Below are positions 60,010 through 64,000 of a stretch of 64,000 nt of DNA, piece after piece. Each line of letters begins with the position of its first letter. Within the stretch, counting starts at the first letter, position 1. Below the pieces are notes generated by a model. It ran no database searches. It saw only the letters and a program-made list of their open reading frames with translations, and was not told the DNA's origin. Origin of the DNA: Volvariella volvacea V23 (lineage: Eukaryota > Basidiomycota > Agaricomycetes > Agaricales > Pluteaceae); contig KB722740.1 in NCBI GenBank assembly GCA_000349905.1, positions 873,043 to 937,042 on the forward strand, in the 5' to 3' direction. A program made the position numbers and the translations under genes.

Positions 60010-60995
60010 ATGGGGAGCTCCAGCAAGTTGCCTTCCAAGGTAGCAAAGCTCATCATGAAATCACACCGTATTCAGGTTCCGAAGTATCAAGTACCCCTAC
60101 GGCTTCGCCCAGTAAGTGTCATCATTGCGAGGAAATCCGCAGAAGTTGATATCCACTACAGTGGTTTTTCATCTTTACGTGCATTGTGCTACTGATACTA
60201 GCCTTCCTGGGCTTTACCAACTTCTCGCACTCGTTACCCGTCAACGACAAAGTATTGCACTTCCTGTGCTTTGCAACAGCCACGGGCGTATTTTATTTCA
60301 TCTTTGATGTAGACGAGTGGGTATTCTGTCCCGTCTCACCACCCGGCGTCCATTCACTCTAGGACAGGGACTCCCGGCGGATATGGATTTGGCGGCACGG
60401 TCCGCTAATGATCACTATTGTTGTCTGCTTCTTGTGTGGAGGAATTTTAAGTGAGGTGGTGCAGTCTCTATTGCCAGTTGAGATTATTTCATTTCCTTGG
60501 GCGCGCCAAAAAATTACTAACGTCTATTCCAGCACAAAGAATTCCAATTTGGGGACCTTGTAGTACGTCTATTAGGTGGTAGCTGGACCTAAGGCACTGA
60601 TTGGTCGTGTCAGGCAAATCTGTTGGGCGCCTCAGTAGGACTATGCGTAGCCTATTACGCGGATAAGTATTATCGCCATCGTCGAGAGGTTCGTTCGTTT
60701 GATGCTTGCGATGGACAACGCTCCTTCACGCATATTTCAGATCTCCCGATTATACCAACCGCTCGATGATAATGAACCCTATTCCGAAGACGATGAACCC
60801 CCACAATTTGGGGCATCACAACTACCACTTCAAGCACCACACCATGCATTATCACCTACCAGACCGACAAGACCATTAGCACGCCTAAACAACGTCTGGG
60901 ATGAGAGGGAAGACCTGTTCGATATTGGTTCAGAGGGCGACAGTGTTGAGACACCCACACCACCTCTTGCATCATCATATCGACTACATATTTAA
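60010..60995 (+). CDS. VanZ-like membrane protein
   Basis: Multi-pass membrane protein of the VanZ family, whose fungal members have no established function. Start MGSSSKLPSKVAKLIMKSHR. A first helix, WFFIFTCIVLLILAFLGFTN, follows intron 1, then the family signature SHSLPVNDKVLHFLCFATAT leading into GVFYFIFDVDE. The next exon reads PLMITIVVCFLCGGILSEVV, then QSLLP with HKEFQFGDLVANLLGASVGL spliced from three pieces, then CVAYYADKYYRHRRE. These give four transmembrane helices and the conserved DK-x-x-H and GD-x-x-x-N motifs. A soluble, acidic, disordered tail of about 90 residues is appended (LDDNEPYSEDDEPPQFGA ... WDEREDLFDIGSEGD). Six exons; TAA at 60993-60995. Tail to tail with the Mmc1-like gene, 60 bp apart. 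Confidence 0.85.
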
Positions 60996-61055
60996 ATATA
61001 CTCTATAAGTTGGCAATGGCAAATCCATTTATCGCTTCTGATGAACACTAATGCA

Positions 61056-63163
61056 TTAATATGATGGTGGCGGGTATTCTCTTTGCAAAGATTCTAGTTC
61101 AGCTATCAACTGCTCTAGTTCATCCTCCAATAAATTTATATGCACCCTCCGTGCATCTGCCATGTTTTGGAGGCCTTGTAAACCCTCTCGGGCTACGATG
61201 GTAACTCTTTCTTCCACGACACTGTGTAGAGTTGCCTAATCACAGGAGTCGGGATTGGACATTCGGTGCCACAAAGAAATGCAACACACCTTGAGGTCTC
61301 GATCCAAGCCACTACCTATACGGTGCCAATCGTCCCACCAGCGACGCTTAGCCTTGTCCCATTTCCCGACAGCCCAGCGTACGCTAGTAGCTGCAAGCAC
61401 GCCTCCTAGGCCGAGGCATGTCGGAATGTCCATACCCACAAGCACTTCAGCGCCCGTAAGCCAACCAAGCCAGCTCGCCCATGCAATACCCAAACCAGTA
61501 GCCACTCCTCCGGACATTCCGATCACTGCTATTTGGGCCGAGACATGAAGCTTAGGCGTAGTATATTCATGTATTTGGGAAGCACGCTCTTGCAGAGGAG
61601 AGGTGAGAATAGTGGGGGATAGTGTATAAGTGGGCGACGCTATCAATTGGAGAAGTTTGTTTTTCAAGACCGGTGAGTTGAATTTCGCCTCATGAGCAGA
61701 TAGCAGGTTGAACACAGATGAACTCATGGTTTCTTGTAAAGCGGCGAGGCGACCCGTTTGGAGTATTAACTGTCAATTTCGTCCTCGTGACACATCCTAC
61801 ATTGTGGCCTACTGTTTGCAACTCACCTGCTTTTCCAAATCTTTGCACCACAATCTTAGGAGAGCATTGTTCACAATCTCACCAACTTCATCCAGCTTCC
61901 AGAGCATTCTCCACGTGGATAACCTATCCAAAACCTGTTTCATATCCCGCTCCGCCAACTTGAGCGCTCTTTGAATGTCGTCCACAGGACCTCCGGTATA
62001 TACTTGCTTAGACCTCCCGAACACTTCAACTTGGGCCTTGGCTTGAGTTTCTTCAATTTTAGCTTCCAAAGAGCTTATGTCGTCAATCAGCGAGTCTAAT
62101 ACATCCTTCGCACTACGCAGCGAGGTTCGACATGTGAGGAGAGCACCTCGAATTTGTGATAAGGCCGTTTCTATGTGAAGAATTTCATGAGGCTTGTCCA
62201 GAGTCCTTTTTAGTACCTCCTTGAGAAGAGAAATGTTGGAGGTAATGAGGTCGTCCTGATAAGTTTGTACCACAGAGGGTGACGAGATACTGGCGCGTAA
62301 TTTATTTATGCCATGCAGAGCACGGTTGGGGTCAAGATAAACAACTTTGAAGCGGTCGGTGGCCAGAAACGAGATGGAATCGGAATTGGTGGGGAGCTGA
62401 TGGGGTGAAGGCGTGGCTGTGACGGCAAAAATCATATTAGGGTTATGAACGGGTAGCGGGATAGTTTGCACTTCATTTGGATGCGTGGTTAATGGGTTCC
62501 AAACAACAATGGGAATATCTGCGCCGTTAAGGGATACAAGATGTTGAATGGGGACGCGGACAACTGCTTTAACTGGTGAGGAGAGCTCCATGATGCGAAC
62601 TTGGTTGGGAAACTGCAGCAAGAATGACGAAGGGATTTGAATGTGGGGAACGGATGGAGTCGATGAATTCCCATAACTTGATTGCCATGAGGGCAATGTT
62701 AGGACGAGAACATCCAGCCATTTGACTTGGTGCACTCACGAGATTTCTATACAATCTAGGTGCTCCCTGGATGCCCAGCGACTACGCAGAGGGGCGCTAT
62801 ACGTTGATTCCGGCTTTAAAGGTTCATCCAGGGTGGCTGTGACAACTTCACTGGCACCAGACCTTTCACCGAGGCCGTAAACTAGCAGTACAGTACAATG
62901 CGGTGAGTGTGCAGCGACTAGCAGCCCAAGTGAAGCCACGAACCAACTATGCGAGATGGTCTAGTCGAGTGTTGCAGGACGTCATCATAAGTTGTGTTGA
63001 GTGTATCCTTCCAAAGTTGAGACTGGGAACCTGTCAGAACTTTGGGAACGAAAGTGGATGCCTTGTGAAGCAGAGTGAGAACGGCAGAAGTAGAGGATGT
63101 TGAGTGCAATAAACGACTATGAGAACTGGCCTGTACGAAGAGACGAGCTGGACATGTTGGCAT
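61056..63163 (-). CDS. Mmc1-like mitochondrial membrane protein
   Basis: Start ATG 63163; the N-terminus MPTCPARLFVQASSHSRLLH is a clear mitochondrial presequence. Introns near 62940-62890 and 62741-62679 join it to the domain VVYGLGERSGASEVVTATLD. The middle contains PVKAVVRVPIQHLVSLNGAD and IPIVVWNPLTTHP, then a coiled-coil-like helical region with LIDDISSLEAKIEETQAKAQ. The last exons carry SAHEAKFNSPVLKNKLLQLI and the membrane segments VSAQIAVIGMSGGVATGLGI and GLGGVLAATSVRWAVGKW, then KRRWWDDWHRIGSGLDRDLK. It ends in a helix LEDELEQLIAELESLQREYP. The layout suggests a fungal mitochondrial protein of the Mmc1 group; the name is from remembered pattern, and the precise role is unknown. Confidence 0.65.
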
Positions 63164-63295
63164 TGGAGCAAAGCCTGGCTGGTTGGCGGGGTTGGGAGGC
63201 GCAAGCTTGGCGGGAAAATCCAGAAATTGTCACACCCTTGCTTCCTTACCATCACCACCACCACCCCTCCCTCTCTTTCACTCTTTTCATCTCAA
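63164..63295. promoter_or_regulatory. Bidirectional promoter, Mmc1-like / Mga2-like genes
   Basis: 132 bp between divergent start codons. The right end is a CAC/CT-rich stretch (63248-63275), which is the pyrimidine-rich leader of the plus-strand gene. No TATA element is evident. Confidence 0.5.
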
Positions 63296-64000
63296 ATGTC
63301 TTCGTCGTCTACTGCGGCGAATGGCTCTCGCTCCCCCTCTCCTACAACCCCTGATTCCTCTGACCCCAATGATCAAGTCGCCGTCAATTCCACCAGCCTC
63401 GGTTTACCCTCCTGGCTACTTTCAAACACCGACTCTCAGCAGACCTGGGATCTCAATTCCCCTTTCACTTTCTCGGGAAAACTCGATAATGATTCAATGT
63501 TGGGGTTAGAAGAGGTACTGGAGCAGCATGCACTCGCCGAGTACGTTTCTTCTCGCGTTACGATAGCTCATGATGCCAATAACTTGCTTCTACTGCAGCT
63601 CTCCTTCACCTTCCTATAATGCTGCCTTTAGCCCTTCTTCGCCCTTGCATCGGCCCGCAACCACTACAGTCCAACCCGTACCTGGCGCCAATCCACTGGC
63701 CGACAGCATTGTACATACTTCAAAACCCCTCATCAAGCCCGTTCCTCCCCCAACTCCACTAGCACGCAAAGTCGACCCATCAACTTTGAGTCAGCATGTT
63801 GTTCACCCACCCAAGGAATCCTGCTTCAAGTACGTCTTTGAAAGCCACTTCCTTGTCACCCACCATTCCTATTAACGCTGTAAACCACAAAACTATAAAG
63901 TCTGCCAATCATGTTTCCAAGCATACCCGAGGGTGGTACCAAGTCTCGCGTAGAAACTCAAGTCCGTGTAACTGTCGATTTGGCCGACTCAAGCTCCTCT
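63296..64000 (+). CDS. 5' part of a probable Mga2/Spt23-like membrane-bound regulator
   Basis: Partial: the gene runs off the window. Start ATG 63296 (MSSSSTAANGSRSPSPTTPD) after a pyrimidine-rich leader. Exon 1 contains GLPSWLLSNTDSQQTWDLNS and FTFSGKLDNDSMLGLEEVLE, acidic-hydrophobic and activation-domain-like. An intron in the 63540s-63590s leads to PSPSYNAAFSPSSPLHRP and a Pro-rich linker ending PPKESCFK, then another intron to FPSIPEGGTKSRVETQVRVT. The phrase G-x-K-S-R-V-E-T-Q is the start of the conserved region of fungal Mga2/Spt23 proteins, ER-anchored regulators of fatty-acid desaturation with IPT/TIG and ankyrin domains. Those domains would lie beyond the window, so this is provisional. 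Confidence 0.6.

Overview
This window reads as nuclear DNA of a filamentous basidiomycete, most likely an Agaricomycete. A Rhizoctonia/Cantharellales-like fungus would fit, but the species cannot be fixed from the sequence. The evidence is many short introns (mostly 48-75 nt, GT-AG with two GC-AG), 3-12 exons per gene, compact spacing, and fungal families such as an AA9 polysaccharide monooxygenase, Zn2Cys6 and C2H2 regulators, a cell-wall-integrity MAPKK, an NDR kinase and a fungal Sct1/Gpt2 acyltransferase. Three runs of exactly 100 N (9316-9415, 25911-26010, 50779-50878) are scaffold gaps. Each one interrupts a conserved gene, so those genes are incomplete here rather than broken. No transposon, CRISPR array, rRNA or tRNA could be supported.

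Left part (1-14 kb), gene-poor with many introns: an unrecognised five-exon gene (396-1621, -), a gene fragment (3427-3864, +), a small Zn2Cys6 regulator (4100-5274, -), a long stretch with no resolvable gene, an Mkk1/2-type MAPKK (8044-9739, -) head to head with a small unknown gene (9895-10657, +), the N-terminal acetyltransferase NAA50 (12158-12814, +) and a C2H2 regulator (13038-13808, -).

Middle (15-34 kb): DNA ligase I (15167-18077, +), a CREG-like secreted protein (18177-19179, +), an unknown protein (19245-20848, -) head to head with a BolA protein (21143-21659, +), a second C2H2 regulator (22634-24146, +), an NDR/LATS kinase (25058-28554, -), a homeodomain regulator (29809-31199, +) and an AA9 LPMO (32017-33451, -).

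Right part (34-64 kb), dense housekeeping: Sct1/Gpt2 acyltransferase (34793-36838, -) head to head with RRP12 (36956-41145, +), proteasome chaperone PAC2 (41213-42188, -), ETF-alpha (42498-43651, -) head to head with PEX5 (43830-46169, +), dihydroxyacid dehydratase (46416-49342, +), a small membrane protein (49445-50014, -), Ap4A phosphorylase (50121-51479, -), a four-helix membrane protein (51859-52503, -), a beta-rich single-pass membrane protein (53108-54907, -), a large protein with a C-terminal HicA/YcfA-like fold (55372-58593, +), a possible Rec114-like meiotic protein (58720-59881, -) head to head with a VanZ-like protein (60010-60995, +), an Mmc1-like mitochondrial protein (61056-63163, -) and the 5' part of an Mga2/Spt23-like gene (63296 to the window end, +).

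There is no single cluster pathway. Themes that recur are cell-wall and polarity signalling (MAPKK, NDR kinase, Zn-finger and homeodomain regulators), organelle biogenesis (PEX5, ETF-alpha, Mmc1-like, BolA) and close head-to-head promoters. Exon boundaries were worked out by eye from splice motifs and reading frame. Where the exon lengths sum to whole codons this is stated.
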